Assembly (NCBI RefSeq): GCF_002367995.1
Contig: NZ_AP018207.1
Coordinates: 5,135,963 to 5,199,962, forward strand
DNA from: Calothrix brevissima NIES-22
GTDB lineage: Bacteria > Cyanobacteriota > Cyanobacteriia > Cyanobacteriales > Nostocaceae
Length of the DNA stretch: 64,000 nucleotides
Direction: 5' to 3'
Under the pieces are notes generated by a model. That model was not told where the DNA came from, did no database searches, and saw only the letters and a program-made list of their open reading frames with translations. Positions within the stretch are counted from its first letter, which is position 1. Every line of letters begins with the position of its first letter. The translations under genes were made by a program, and so were the position numbers. This document shows positions 1 through 8,047 of the stretch, piece after piece.

Positions 1-1230
1 CCGGTACTGGTAGTCATTAATCAATCTTGGGTGGATGATCCCAAAGGGACTGAGTGGGATAGTGAAGGAAGAGCTACTAAATCTACAACAGATTTTACTC
101 CTCTGGATAAAGACGGTAAAGTAGGTTTACTCAACATTTCCGAAGATGATGTCACTATTTATGCATTAGATGGTCAACATCGCCTGATGGGTGTACAAGG
201 TTTAATGGAGTTAATTAAAACAGGAAAACTTCAGCGTTACAGAAAAGATAAAAGTGCTGATGATAGTTTTATCAAAATAAATGATTTGATTGAGCAGTAT
301 CAAGTAGACCCTGCTTATTTGCAAAGCTTACCCAAAGAAAAAATTGGGATTGAGTTCATTTGTGCTGTTGCGCCTGGGGAAACTCGCACCCAAGCGCGGC
401 GAAGGGTGAGATCAATTTTTGTTCATGTCAACCTGATGGCTGCACCTTTAACTAAAGGTCAGTTAGCACAATTAAATGAAGATGATGGTTTTGCAATTGT
501 GGCACGAAAAATCGCTACAAACCATCCACTTTTAGAACAACGGCCAGGTCGCAAACCTCGCGTTAATTGGAATAGTTCAACAGTTGCAACAAATTCCACA
601 GTGTTAACAACTTTGCAAGCTATTCAAGATATGTCGGAAAGATATTTAGGGCAAAAATTTCCTCATTGGAAACCTTTAGAAAAAGGTTTAATTCCCATGC
701 GCCCAGAAGATGATGAAATTGAAGAGGGGATTAAAGACTTTGAAAAGCTATTTGATAATTTAGCCGACCTTCCTAGTTATAAACTTCTTGATGAAGAAGA
801 GACCACAGCTTTAAGACGCTTCAGCTTTGAAAAAGATGGCGGAGAAGGAAATATGCTTTTTCGTCCTGTTGGTCAAGTAGCATTAGCTCAAGCTTTAGGA
901 ATTTTACTATTTAAAAAAGGTTTGGCGTTGGGAGATACTTTTAAGAAATTGCGGAAGTTTGACCAACAAGGCGGGTTTAGTGGAATGGAGTATCCACAAT
1001 CTCTTTGGTATGGTGTTTTGTATGACCCTAATAAAAAAAGAGTACAAGTTGCTGGTCGGGAATTAGCTGCGAAGTTACTAATATATATACTTGGTGGTAT
1101 TCAGGATCAGATGGAACGTGCAGAAATTCGCAAAGCCTTGGCTGATGCTAGAACTCTAGAAAATCAAACCATAGGTTTTGATGGCAAATTTGTTGAACCC
1201 AAGCAAGTAGGATTGCCACCTTTGTTGTAA
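1..1230 (+). CDS. dndB: DGQHR-domain protein, DndB-type (5' end outside window)
   Basis: The reading frame is open from the first base, so the start lies left of the window; the GTG at 31 is internal. The signature DGQHR lies at about nt 166-183, followed by a long alpha/beta body as in DndB proteins. DndB is the negative regulator of DNA phosphorothioation operons. The Dnd assignment is supported by neighbours: a Dnd-associated small protein, dndD and a Dnd-type restriction helicase all lie within 9.5 kb. The gene is convergent with the HNH nuclease gene, and the two stop codons abut at 1230/1231 with no room for a terminator. Other DGQHR proteins exist outside Dnd systems, so the symbol is probable rather than certain. 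Confidence 0.75.
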   Translation, partial: PVLVVINQSWVDDPKGTEWDSEGRATKSTTDFTPLDKDGKVGLLNISEDDVTIYALDGQHRLMGVQGLMELIKTGKLQRYRKDKSADDSFIKINDLIEQYQVDPAYLQSLPKEKIGIEFICAVAPGETRTQARRRVRSIFVHVNLMAAPLTKGQLAQLNEDDGFAIVARKIATNHPLLEQRPGRKPRVNWNSSTVATNSTVLTTLQAIQDMSERYLGQKFPHWKPLEKGLIPMRPEDDEIEEGIKDFEKLFDNLADLPSYKLLDEEETTALRRFSFEKDGGEGNMLFRPVGQVALAQALGILLFKKGLALGDTFKKLRKFDQQGGFSGMEYPQSLWYGVLYDPNKKRVQVAGRELAAKLLIYILGGIQDQMERAEIRKALADARTLENQTIGFDGKFVEPKQVGLPPLL

Positions 1231-2178
1231 TTACGCTTGAAATATATTTTGGCGATGCCATTGTAGCGCTTCAATTCCTGGAAAGAATTGCTCGGTTTGA
1301 GGCAACAATAGTTTTTCGCCATGAAAATCTTTCATGGGTTTAGTATGGGGAGATACTTCTTCTAAATTATTGGTAATTATAATTTTGTATTGTTCATCTA
1401 CAGCAAACCAACCTCTATCAAATGCCCAATGATGATTTTTACAAAGTGCTATTCCATTATGTATTTTATTATCAAAAAATTGTGAAAAAGGTTTGATGTG
1501 TGCGCCATCAACAATATTTTGTTTCACTGTTTTACTTACTTTTAGCCCACAGAAAGCACATCTGTAATCATAAATCTGTACAATTGCTTTCCGAAAAAAA
1601 GCATTTCTAATAGCTACTCGTTTCAAGCTCCACCTTAGATTTGTATCTGAATTTGCTGATTCAAGCAAATTGTCTATCTCGAACGGTTCATCTTGAAAAG
1701 TTTGGTTTATTTTTAAAATCTCTTCTAGAGCATTTTCGCTATCACAAAAGAAAGCTGATACTAATGCATCTATTAGTTCTAGTCTAATAATCCCGTCTTG
1801 TAAGAAGTTAAATAATTCATTGTCTAGATATGCATATTTAACAGCATCTTTGAGTTTATTAATTGTTTTTGGCTGCAAACCATTAAAGTTTGGCTGAAAT
1901 TTTAGGTGCCAAAAGCCTTCATTTTGTAGATGAAAAAATGGATAATGTAATCCACCTTTGTAAGATGGAGAACCTATTACTTTCCAGTAATTCTCAAAAG
2001 TTTTAATCAATTCATCTGAAACTAAAATTTCATTAGTATTAATCAAACCTCGTGCCATCAAATCAATTACAGATAAAATTAATATGGGTTTATATTGAGC
2101 ATTACCTCTTTTTTGGCTACTACTCACCTTCAGTTCAGAAAAACGTTGACAATAGTATTCTATATTTTTCATAGTCAA
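1231..2178 (-). CDS. HNH endonuclease with N-terminal sulfur-binding-like domain (phosphorothioate-dependent restriction type)
   Basis: A 315-residue protein. The C-terminal third is an HNH nuclease: Cys207 and Cys210 (CAFC), His227 in GAHIKP, Asn241 in HNGIALC, Cys246, and His249-His250 followed by WAFD. The N-terminal half carries the pattern HYPFFHLQ-x-x-GFWHL (about 78-92), resembling the DNA-sulfur binding domain of ScoMcrA-type nucleases that cleave phosphorothioated DNA. It lies in a Dnd cluster, 47 bp downstream of the Dnd-associated small protein gene and on the same strand, so the two may be co-transcribed. Two in-frame ATGs (2178 and 2172) are possible starts. The HNH call is secure; sulfur binding is inferred from motif resemblance and context. 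Confidence 0.8.
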   Translation of the reverse strand: MTMKNIEYYCQRFSELKVSSSQKRGNAQYKPILILSVIDLMARGLINTNEILVSDELIKTFENYWKVIGSPSYKGGLHYPFFHLQNEGFWHLKFQPNFNGLQPKTINKLKDAVKYAYLDNELFNFLQDGIIRLELIDALVSAFFCDSENALEEILKINQTFQDEPFEIDNLLESANSDTNLRWSLKRVAIRNAFFRKAIVQIYDYRCAFCGLKVSKTVKQNIVDGAHIKPFSQFFDNKIHNGIALCKNHHWAFDRGWFAVDEQYKIIITNNLEEVSPHTKPMKDFHGEKLLLPQTEQFFPGIEALQWHRQNIFQA

Positions 2179-2225
2179 TTACTCTATTTAGAAGTAGCAA
2201 TATAATTAACAGACTCTTATATATT

Positions 2226-2696
2226 TCAAGTTAAAAACTTACTTAGATTAAATTCTTCTTCCCACTGTTCTTTATTTCCCCGTTCAGAAATTAAAACTAA
2301 CAGAAGTCGCTCTGAGTAATCAACGGCTCCTCGTAACTCATTTTGTAAAATTTCAAGTCCTCCATTAGCATACTCTTCAAATATTTGAGTACGCTGATCC
2401 TCATATTCTTCTTCTCTGGAAGAGAGTATATTGATATCTTGTATTTCAGTCAGTGCTAATAATTTGATGATTAGGTCATGACCCAGTGAAGCGAAATTTT
2501 CTTGAGGAATAGGAGATGGTTCTCTTTTGGAGGTCTCTTCCAGGGGAATACGCTTTTTGTTTTTAATTCCCAAAGCTGCTGCAAACACCATTACTTCTAC
2601 ATAAGTCTGAAAAGGCCCGGTTGTGTCTTTTGACGCAAGTAAAGCGTTAACTAACTCAGCTTTATCTTTTGCAACCCTGATTCTGTTTGCAGCCAT
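2226..2696 (-). CDS. Dnd system-associated protein 4-like
   Basis: A 156-residue basic-to-acidic soluble protein. The N-terminus (RIRVAKDKAELVNALL, then TYVEVMVFAAALGIKNKKRIPL) matches my memory of the Dnd-associated family 4 proteins that accompany phosphorothioation clusters. The C-terminus (about 110-150) is helical and charged. Family function is unknown; it is used as a marker of Dnd islands. It lies just upstream of the HNH nuclease gene on the same strand. The assignment rests on the N-terminal pattern and on the neighbours, not on a search. Confidence 0.7.
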   Translation of the reverse strand: MAANRIRVAKDKAELVNALLASKDTTGPFQTYVEVMVFAAALGIKNKKRIPLEETSKREPSPIPQENFASLGHDLIIKLLALTEIQDINILSSREEEYEDQRTQIFEEYANGGLEILQNELRGAVDYSERLLLVLISERGNKEQWEEEFNLSKFLT

Positions 2697-2818
2697 TGAT
2701 TTGCATATCTACATTGTGGCAATTTTAACCGAAAGCAAAGAGCGATTGCACTACTTTATTGCCACATCCAAGCGATCGCTCTTTCTTCCCACCGCACCTG
2801 CTACAATTTCAAAAAGCC

Positions 2819-3406
2819 CTACGTAGGAAATTGCACATTTTCATATAGCAAAGCTATGGGAAAGCGAAAATCAACGCTGGTTAACTGAACTTCATCCCCT
2901 GCTTCATAAGGATGTAACTCCCAAAGTCCTCTATCATTTAAGCGAAAACAATCTACACCAATTTTTTCAGCATCAATCAGCACATATTCTTGCAAAGTTT
3001 CAATTCGGCGATACCGCGTAAATTTAGCACCTCTGTCGTTAGCTTCCGTACTTGGGGAAAGGACTTCCACAATTAAACAAGGATACTGGATAAATTGAAT
3101 CGCTTGTTTATCTCGTTCATCGCAACTCACTACAACATCAGGATAATGAAAAGGCCCCTTTTCTGATACAGCTACTTTTGCATCCGCCATGTAAGGAAGA
3201 CAAGGACTCCCTCGCAGATGACTTTTTAAAGCTGAAGCCAAGTTTAAAGCAATGGTTGTATGGGGAAGAGTACCCCCAGTCATGGCGAAAACTTCACCAT
3301 CAATATATTCGTATTTAATTTCTTGACGTACTTCCCATTCCAGATATTCTTGAGGAGACATATACTTACTGTCTGGACTCGCAACCATAAACTTACTCCC
3401 TCTCAA
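2819..3406 (-). CDS. Uma2-family (DUF820) putative restriction-like endonuclease
   Basis: A 195-residue protein of the very common cyanobacterial DUF820/Uma2 family, with a restriction-endonuclease-like fold. The visible core is YEYIDGEVFAMTGG near the start, then HYPDVVVSCDE and CLIVEVLSPST, giving the Asp and Glu-x-Val (PD-(D/E)XK-like) acidic residues. ATG at 3406 may be preceded in function by the internal MVASPDSKYMSPQEYL start a few residues later. It stands alone in orientation with its neighbours. These genes are frequent passengers near mobile or repeated DNA, and their biological role is not established. Confidence 0.85.
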   Translation of the reverse strand: MRGSKFMVASPDSKYMSPQEYLEWEVRQEIKYEYIDGEVFAMTGGTLPHTTIALNLASALKSHLRGSPCLPYMADAKVAVSEKGPFHYPDVVVSCDERDKQAIQFIQYPCLIVEVLSPSTEANDRGAKFTRYRRIETLQEYVLIDAEKIGVDCFRLNDRGLWELHPYEAGDEVQLTSVDFRFPIALLYENVQFPT

Positions 3407-3430
3407 AAGCCACCTTTTTTAACTCTAACT

Positions 3431-3466
3431 AAAAAACTCTGCGCCTCTGCGTCTCTGCGTGAGACA
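3431..3466. repeat. CTCTGCG-type dispersed repeat
   Basis: A stretch of reiterated CTCTGCGCC / TCTGCGTC / TCTGCGTGAG units directly after the stop of the SLH gene. A related CGCGAAACTTTGCGC...CTTTGCG stretch lies at about 5424-5463 on the other side of the same gene, so that gene is bracketed by related repeats. Confidence 0.6.
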
Positions 3467-3467
3467 T

Positions 3468-5357
3468 TTACCCCTCAGTCCTCACCGTCACTACCTGCGG
3501 CGGCGTAGAATCAGGCGGATACAAAAAATCCACCTGTACTTGTCGCTTCTCCCCTGCTAACATCTTCAACCTCACCAAAGGTTCACCCATTTGTCCCCGA
3601 CGTTGTACTAAATGTACATAGCGCGTCTTTTCCTCGCCATTATCATCGGTGTAACGCACCCTCACAGTACCGCGAAAAAATATTTGTTCCACCTTTGGCT
3701 TTAAAAATAGTAGTCTATCAGTTCCCCCTTCATCTTTTAAAGGTGTATGCATTGATACGGTAACTATCTGACTTTGATTACTACTATTACGTAACGGCAA
3801 AGTCAGATTGTACTCGACACCATAGTTACTGTGAGCAAAATACGCTGTATCAGGGTAGCGTTTCAACATTGGCGCACTCTGTATTTGTCCGGTGCTGAGG
3901 GTGATTAAATGCACAGTGCCTAAAGGATAGGCAAAGGCTTTTCCGGGTTGGGGTATGGTTAACTCGGACACATTAGCATTATCCGTTAGATTAGCTTGCC
4001 ATTGCGTCCCTTGGGAGACACCAGCGACGCGGCTAAATACTGTTGGTTCTGTGGGTGGGTCGAGAGGGGTGGGAATGGGGTCGCGTTTTCCTGCTAAACT
4101 ACCTGTATCTAAAAGCCTTTGCCATTCAGCCACAGTGGGGGGTATAGGGCTATTTTTAGCTAAGTTTGCCAGATAAATTGGGCGATCGCTCGCTAATCGC
4201 ATCATCGTTGTGCGACCATTAGAAGAGGGAGCTTGTACAGGTATGGGTAAATTGGCTAATATTTGGGTTTTTCCTGGTTCAATTACCAACTTTTCGGGAA
4301 AATTACTCTGTCTAATTCCCCGTAGTACATCATTCATTGTTCTGCTACCAGGGCCAGCGTAAACTGTACTTTGGGAATTGTCTACCATATCTGGTAAAGT
4401 AATAAACGGTGCTTCTGTAGATAAATAACTGGCGGCTTGTAATACTTGCAGTGTGACAGGTTCATTCCCCGGATTGTAGACAATAATTCCTTGGTAAACA
4501 GTGCGGTTTTGGGCTGGAGTTTCCGCCCTGACGATATGATGGGCAAATACATCAAATCTGCCAGAGAAGGGATAATTGAGGTGTGCTTCTGGAGATTGTT
4601 TACCATCTGGGGGGAAGGTAGAAAGTAAAATTCCTTCAGTAGTGACTAATTCTGGACTATTACTATTAAAAGTGGGGATATTATCGAGTTTTCCCGGTAA
4701 AGGGCGGACTTCTTGCGGTTGGATTTCGACACCAGCTATATATTGTGGGGGTACGGTGTAGATATTTAACGCCCGACATATCAAAGCTGCAACTTCGCCT
4801 CTGGTGGCGCTTTGCTGGGGTTTTAGCTGTTTAACTTGGGGATAGTTGACGACAATACTGTTGATTGTAGCGGATGCGATCGCACTTTGAGCATAGTTAG
4901 GAATTTGCAACCCATCGTCAAAATATTGTTGTAATGTCTGCGCTGGGTTAGATACAGAACTATAATTTTTCCCCCCAGCCACAACACCGATAATTTGGGC
5001 GCGGGGAATTGGTTGATTCGGTTGAAAAACTCCCCCCGGATACCCAGAGAAAAAGCCTTTTTGATAAGCTGTGTTAATTGCTTTATTTGCCCAATAATTC
5101 CCAGGTACATCTGTAAATGTAGTCGCACTGCGTTTGATTGCTGCATCGGGGAAAGCATTCAACATTAAAACTGCTGCTTCCGCCCTTGTTACCGTTGCTT
5201 CTGGGCGAAAACTACCATCCGGATAGCCTGTAATTAATTTTCTTTCTCCTAGTTCTTGAATGCAATTATTAGCCCAATGTTTTTGTGTATCAGAAAAGGC
5301 AAGAATGATTGTATTTTGTAACGTAAAAAGCGAGGCGAATATCAATGGTATAAGCAT
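3468..5357 (-). CDS. SLH-domain and DUF3370-domain envelope protein
   Basis: A 629-residue protein. A short hydrophobic N-terminus (LIPLIFASLFTLQNTIILAF) looks like a signal peptide. S-layer homology modules follow: about 21-60 (SDTQKHWANNCI...GYPDGSFRPEATVTRAEAA), 79-125 (FTDVPGNYWANKAI...), and a weaker third near 145-195. The rest (about 220-629) matches the cyanobacterial DUF3370 type, a beta-rich region (FAHHIVRAETPAQNRTVYQGIIVYNPGNE...). SLH domains bind peptidoglycan-linked polymer in the periplasm, so this is probably an outer-envelope protein. It has no obvious connection to the phosphorothioation genes on either side. Confidence 0.85.
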   Translation of the reverse strand: MLIPLIFASLFTLQNTIILAFSDTQKHWANNCIQELGERKLITGYPDGSFRPEATVTRAEAAVLMLNAFPDAAIKRSATTFTDVPGNYWANKAINTAYQKGFFSGYPGGVFQPNQPIPRAQIIGVVAGGKNYSSVSNPAQTLQQYFDDGLQIPNYAQSAIASATINSIVVNYPQVKQLKPQQSATRGEVAALICRALNIYTVPPQYIAGVEIQPQEVRPLPGKLDNIPTFNSNSPELVTTEGILLSTFPPDGKQSPEAHLNYPFSGRFDVFAHHIVRAETPAQNRTVYQGIIVYNPGNEPVTLQVLQAASYLSTEAPFITLPDMVDNSQSTVYAGPGSRTMNDVLRGIRQSNFPEKLVIEPGKTQILANLPIPVQAPSSNGRTTMMRLASDRPIYLANLAKNSPIPPTVAEWQRLLDTGSLAGKRDPIPTPLDPPTEPTVFSRVAGVSQGTQWQANLTDNANVSELTIPQPGKAFAYPLGTVHLITLSTGQIQSAPMLKRYPDTAYFAHSNYGVEYNLTLPLRNSSNQSQIVTVSMHTPLKDEGGTDRLLFLKPKVEQIFFRGTVRVRYTDDNGEEKTRYVHLVQRRGQMGEPLVRLKMLAGEKRQVQVDFLYPPDSTPPQVVTVRTEG

Positions 5358-5542
5358 GAATAATAGTCAGTATAAACTTAATACACAATTTCATTAATTC
5401 ATAGCAAATTAGCTTAGAAAATACTCCGCGAAACTTTGCGCTAACCTCCGCGCTCCTTTGCGTTTAAAAACTTATAAACTTATACAAAGCAGTAATTACG
5501 ATATTAAAGCATATAAGGATAAAAATCTTCATACTCTCTCTT

Positions 5543-7615
5543 TTACCAATCTCGCTTCACCTCAACAACTTCTGTATACTCAAATTCATTGGGACTTTGC
5601 TTCACTAAAGGGTATCTTTCCCCACCTAATTCAATATAATCTTGTTCGCAATCTGGCTTGGAAGAAAAATAAGTCAACACATATTCTCTACCAATTCTAT
5701 CTGCCATTTCCTCTTCAACTTCACCCCGCCATTGAGTTTTCGTCACCAACACAATTAACTGATTGGCTAATTTGGGAATTGTCTGCGCAATATGTCGGCG
5801 GGAAATTTCATCTAAACTTCCAAAAGGCGAATCCATGACAATAGGAAAGGTGCTGCTTTCAGGTAGCATCAGCATTTTTCTTTTTTCGCTCCATTCCCGC
5901 ACTCTGTCAATAATACTGGCGATAAAAGATAAACTAAGTATCTGATTTTCACCAGTGGAAGCGGCTACAGGTGCTTCGACTCCAGCAGTATTTTCTATGA
6001 GTGTTAATTCATATTTTTCGCTGATTTTGGGAATATAGGGAGTAAAGGAGATTTCCGCAAATATTTCTTGTACGCGCTGTTCTAATTGCAGGCGAAATTG
6101 CTTTTCTTGACGGTTTCTGACTTCTGTTAAGCGTTCAATTGCATCTTGGGTAGCGTTAATTCTGCGCTGTGCTAATGCTTGACGTTCTTCATTGAGTTTT
6201 TGCTTGGCGATTTGTTTACCTAATGCTTCAAGTTCTGTATTAAAATAGGCGATTTGTTGTTGGTTTGCACCTTGTTCGCGATGTAATTCATCAATCTTAT
6301 TTTCAATTTCGTCTAAGCGTTTCTGCAAACTGCTAATTTCTTCATTCGCATCTTTTCTCAATCTGTCTTGAATGTTATCTAATTCGCTTTCAATTTGCGA
6401 TATATTTTGCTTTAATTGCTGAATCCTGGCTTGTTCTCTATCTACTTCTTGCCAAAAAGCCGTTGCTTGTTTATCAATTTCATCAACTTGCGCACTCATC
6501 CGAAAAGCCATTTCTTCTACTGCTGAAGAACCTGCTTGATTTAACCAGAGAGTCACATTTGTATGGGGATGACTACCGACATTTAAATCTGTACCGCAAA
6601 TACAACGTTGGGAATTCAGTAACTCGTTGATAAATTCCCGCGAAATTCCCGCAGTTAATTCACCGCGCTGCTTCAAATCATGCATAATGTCCCGAAACTG
6701 GGATGTGGTTTCTGCTAAGAGTACTGTATAACCCCGCGCAGAAATAATTTTTTTCAGAGCTTCGCGAGTTTTTTTATATTCTTCTTTATATCCTTGGTTC
6801 TGGGTTTCCAAATTTTGACAGCGTTCTTGTAATTCTTTCGCCGCACTTAGTTCGCGCAGGCGGTTACTTGTCTCTTTTTTAAATGTTTGCTGATATTCTA
6901 ATTCTTGTTTAATTTCTGTTTGGCGTTGCGCAATAGTTTCAATTTCTCTTTCTATCTTCTGTTGCTGGCGTAAAAGCTGTTTAATTTCCGAATCACCGAT
7001 AGCTTTTAAGTCATTCTCTAAACTTTTTTTCGCGTCTCCCAAATGTTTAATCGAACGGTTAATTACCTCCACACCTAAGAATATCTTGGTAGCTTCGGCA
7101 ATTTCGGCTTTTTTATCAGAACGCACAATTTCTTCAATGCGTTCGCCATCAAAGAAAAAATATTGATGCAAACTCGCAGGTAAAATTTGATTGATAATTT
7201 CTTCTGGTTGCTGGGGTGGGAAATACCATTTACCATCATCACCACCCACCCACATAGTTAATTGGGTTTTACCTGCTTCAAAATCACTCTCATTTTTGTA
7301 AACTCGACTCGAACGTTTGACGCGATAGCGTTTACCTTCATGTTCCCAGCCAATCTCTACCCAACATTCCACAGCTTGCTTGTTTTTCGCTTCCGCGATC
7401 GCTCTTTTATTAACTAGCTGTTCTACCGAGGCAAAAGCAGCACTAAACTTCTCATATAATACCCAAGTAAAGGCATTAAGTAAACTGGTTTTTCCAGAAC
7501 CATTATTGCCATGAATGATCGTTGTGTTAAGTACCTCTCCCCCAGACAGAATTATCTCTGGTGTGATGCCATAAAAGGAGCGAAAGTTGCACAACTTGAT
7601 GGAAGTTAGCTTCAT
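5543..7615 (-). CDS. dndD: DNA sulfur modification ATPase DndD
   Basis: A 690-residue SMC/Rad50-like ATPase. The Walker A motif GNNGSGKTS is at about 36-44, with the N-terminal signature KLCNFRSFYG. Long coiled coils (about 175-320 and 385-510) flank a Cys-x-Cys apex (SQRCICGTDL, near 340) like a zinc hook. Walker B is MDSPFGSLDE near 600. DndD supplies ATP hydrolysis during insertion of phosphorothioate into the DNA backbone, working with DndC and DndE, which are not visible in this window. The ATG overlaps the TGA of a 57-residue upstream ORF as ATGA, so the two are translationally coupled. Length and motif order fit DndD well. Confidence 0.9.
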   Translation of the reverse strand: MKLTSIKLCNFRSFYGITPEIILSGGEVLNTTIIHGNNGSGKTSLLNAFTWVLYEKFSAAFASVEQLVNKRAIAEAKNKQAVECWVEIGWEHEGKRYRVKRSSRVYKNESDFEAGKTQLTMWVGGDDGKWYFPPQQPEEIINQILPASLHQYFFFDGERIEEIVRSDKKAEIAEATKIFLGVEVINRSIKHLGDAKKSLENDLKAIGDSEIKQLLRQQQKIEREIETIAQRQTEIKQELEYQQTFKKETSNRLRELSAAKELQERCQNLETQNQGYKEEYKKTREALKKIISARGYTVLLAETTSQFRDIMHDLKQRGELTAGISREFINELLNSQRCICGTDLNVGSHPHTNVTLWLNQAGSSAVEEMAFRMSAQVDEIDKQATAFWQEVDREQARIQQLKQNISQIESELDNIQDRLRKDANEEISSLQKRLDEIENKIDELHREQGANQQQIAYFNTELEALGKQIAKQKLNEERQALAQRRINATQDAIERLTEVRNRQEKQFRLQLEQRVQEIFAEISFTPYIPKISEKYELTLIENTAGVEAPVAASTGENQILSLSFIASIIDRVREWSEKRKMLMLPESSTFPIVMDSPFGSLDEISRRHIAQTIPKLANQLIVLVTKTQWRGEVEEEMADRIGREYVLTYFSSKPDCEQDYIELGGERYPLVKQSPNEFEYTEVVEVKRDW

Positions 7616-7785
7616 CGCACCTCTTCTTTAATAATCAGCAAAATCTCTTCGTTAATGTGGCTGTTAATTCTCTTATCTAGTCTGCCTTTTTCTAGCTTCC
7701 ATACCCGCTCAATAATCTGTCTCACTTCCGGCGGGGCGCTGGTAATTGGCTCCTGCACATCATCAATATTTTGCTCTGGTGACAT
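7612..7785 (-). CDS. 57-residue ORF translationally coupled to dndD
   Basis: A small reading frame starting at ATG 7785 and ending in TGA that overlaps the dndD start by 4 bp (ATGA). The protein begins MSPEQNIDDVQEP and ends with a charged helical stretch (VWKLEKGRLDKRI...EEILLIIKEEV). I do not recognise a family. The tight overlap strongly suggests real translation, with a product that may act with DndD. In many systems dndC occupies this upstream position; here only this short gene is found. Its pI looks near neutral, and there is no cysteine and no membrane segment. Confidence 0.7.
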   Translation of the reverse strand: MSPEQNIDDVQEPITSAPPEVRQIIERVWKLEKGRLDKRINSHINEEILLIIKEEVR

Positions 7786-7908
7786 GGGGAATGGTAGATA
7801 CTTGTTTATTTATTGTACTGCTTGTTAGTTGTTAGTTGTTAGTTGTTTGATTTTTTTAAAATTAAGGGCTTGATTTTTAGGTAATGACTTGTTATATTTA
7901 GTCTATAT

Positions 7909-7957
7909 TATAATGGGGTGTTTGCAAAATTTTTAGAATTGCAAACACCCCATTATA
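7909..7957. repeat. Perfect 19-bp inverted repeat (hairpin) upstream of the dndD pair
   Basis: Arms 7909-7927 (TATAATGGGGTGTTTGCAA) and 7939-7957 are exact reverse complements around an 11-nt loop. It lies between the restriction helicase stop (8048) and the 57-residue ORF start (7785). It could terminate helicase transcription or be a small palindromic repeat element. The preceding 7825-7850 holds a short GTTAGTTGTTAGTTGTTAG run. Confidence 0.75.
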
Positions 7958-8047
7958 TTAGGGTCAATAACACTATTATTTCATAAATTGGCACACCTAA
8001 TTCACTATTACGAAAAATTTTACAAAAATCTATAAAAAAACAGCGTT

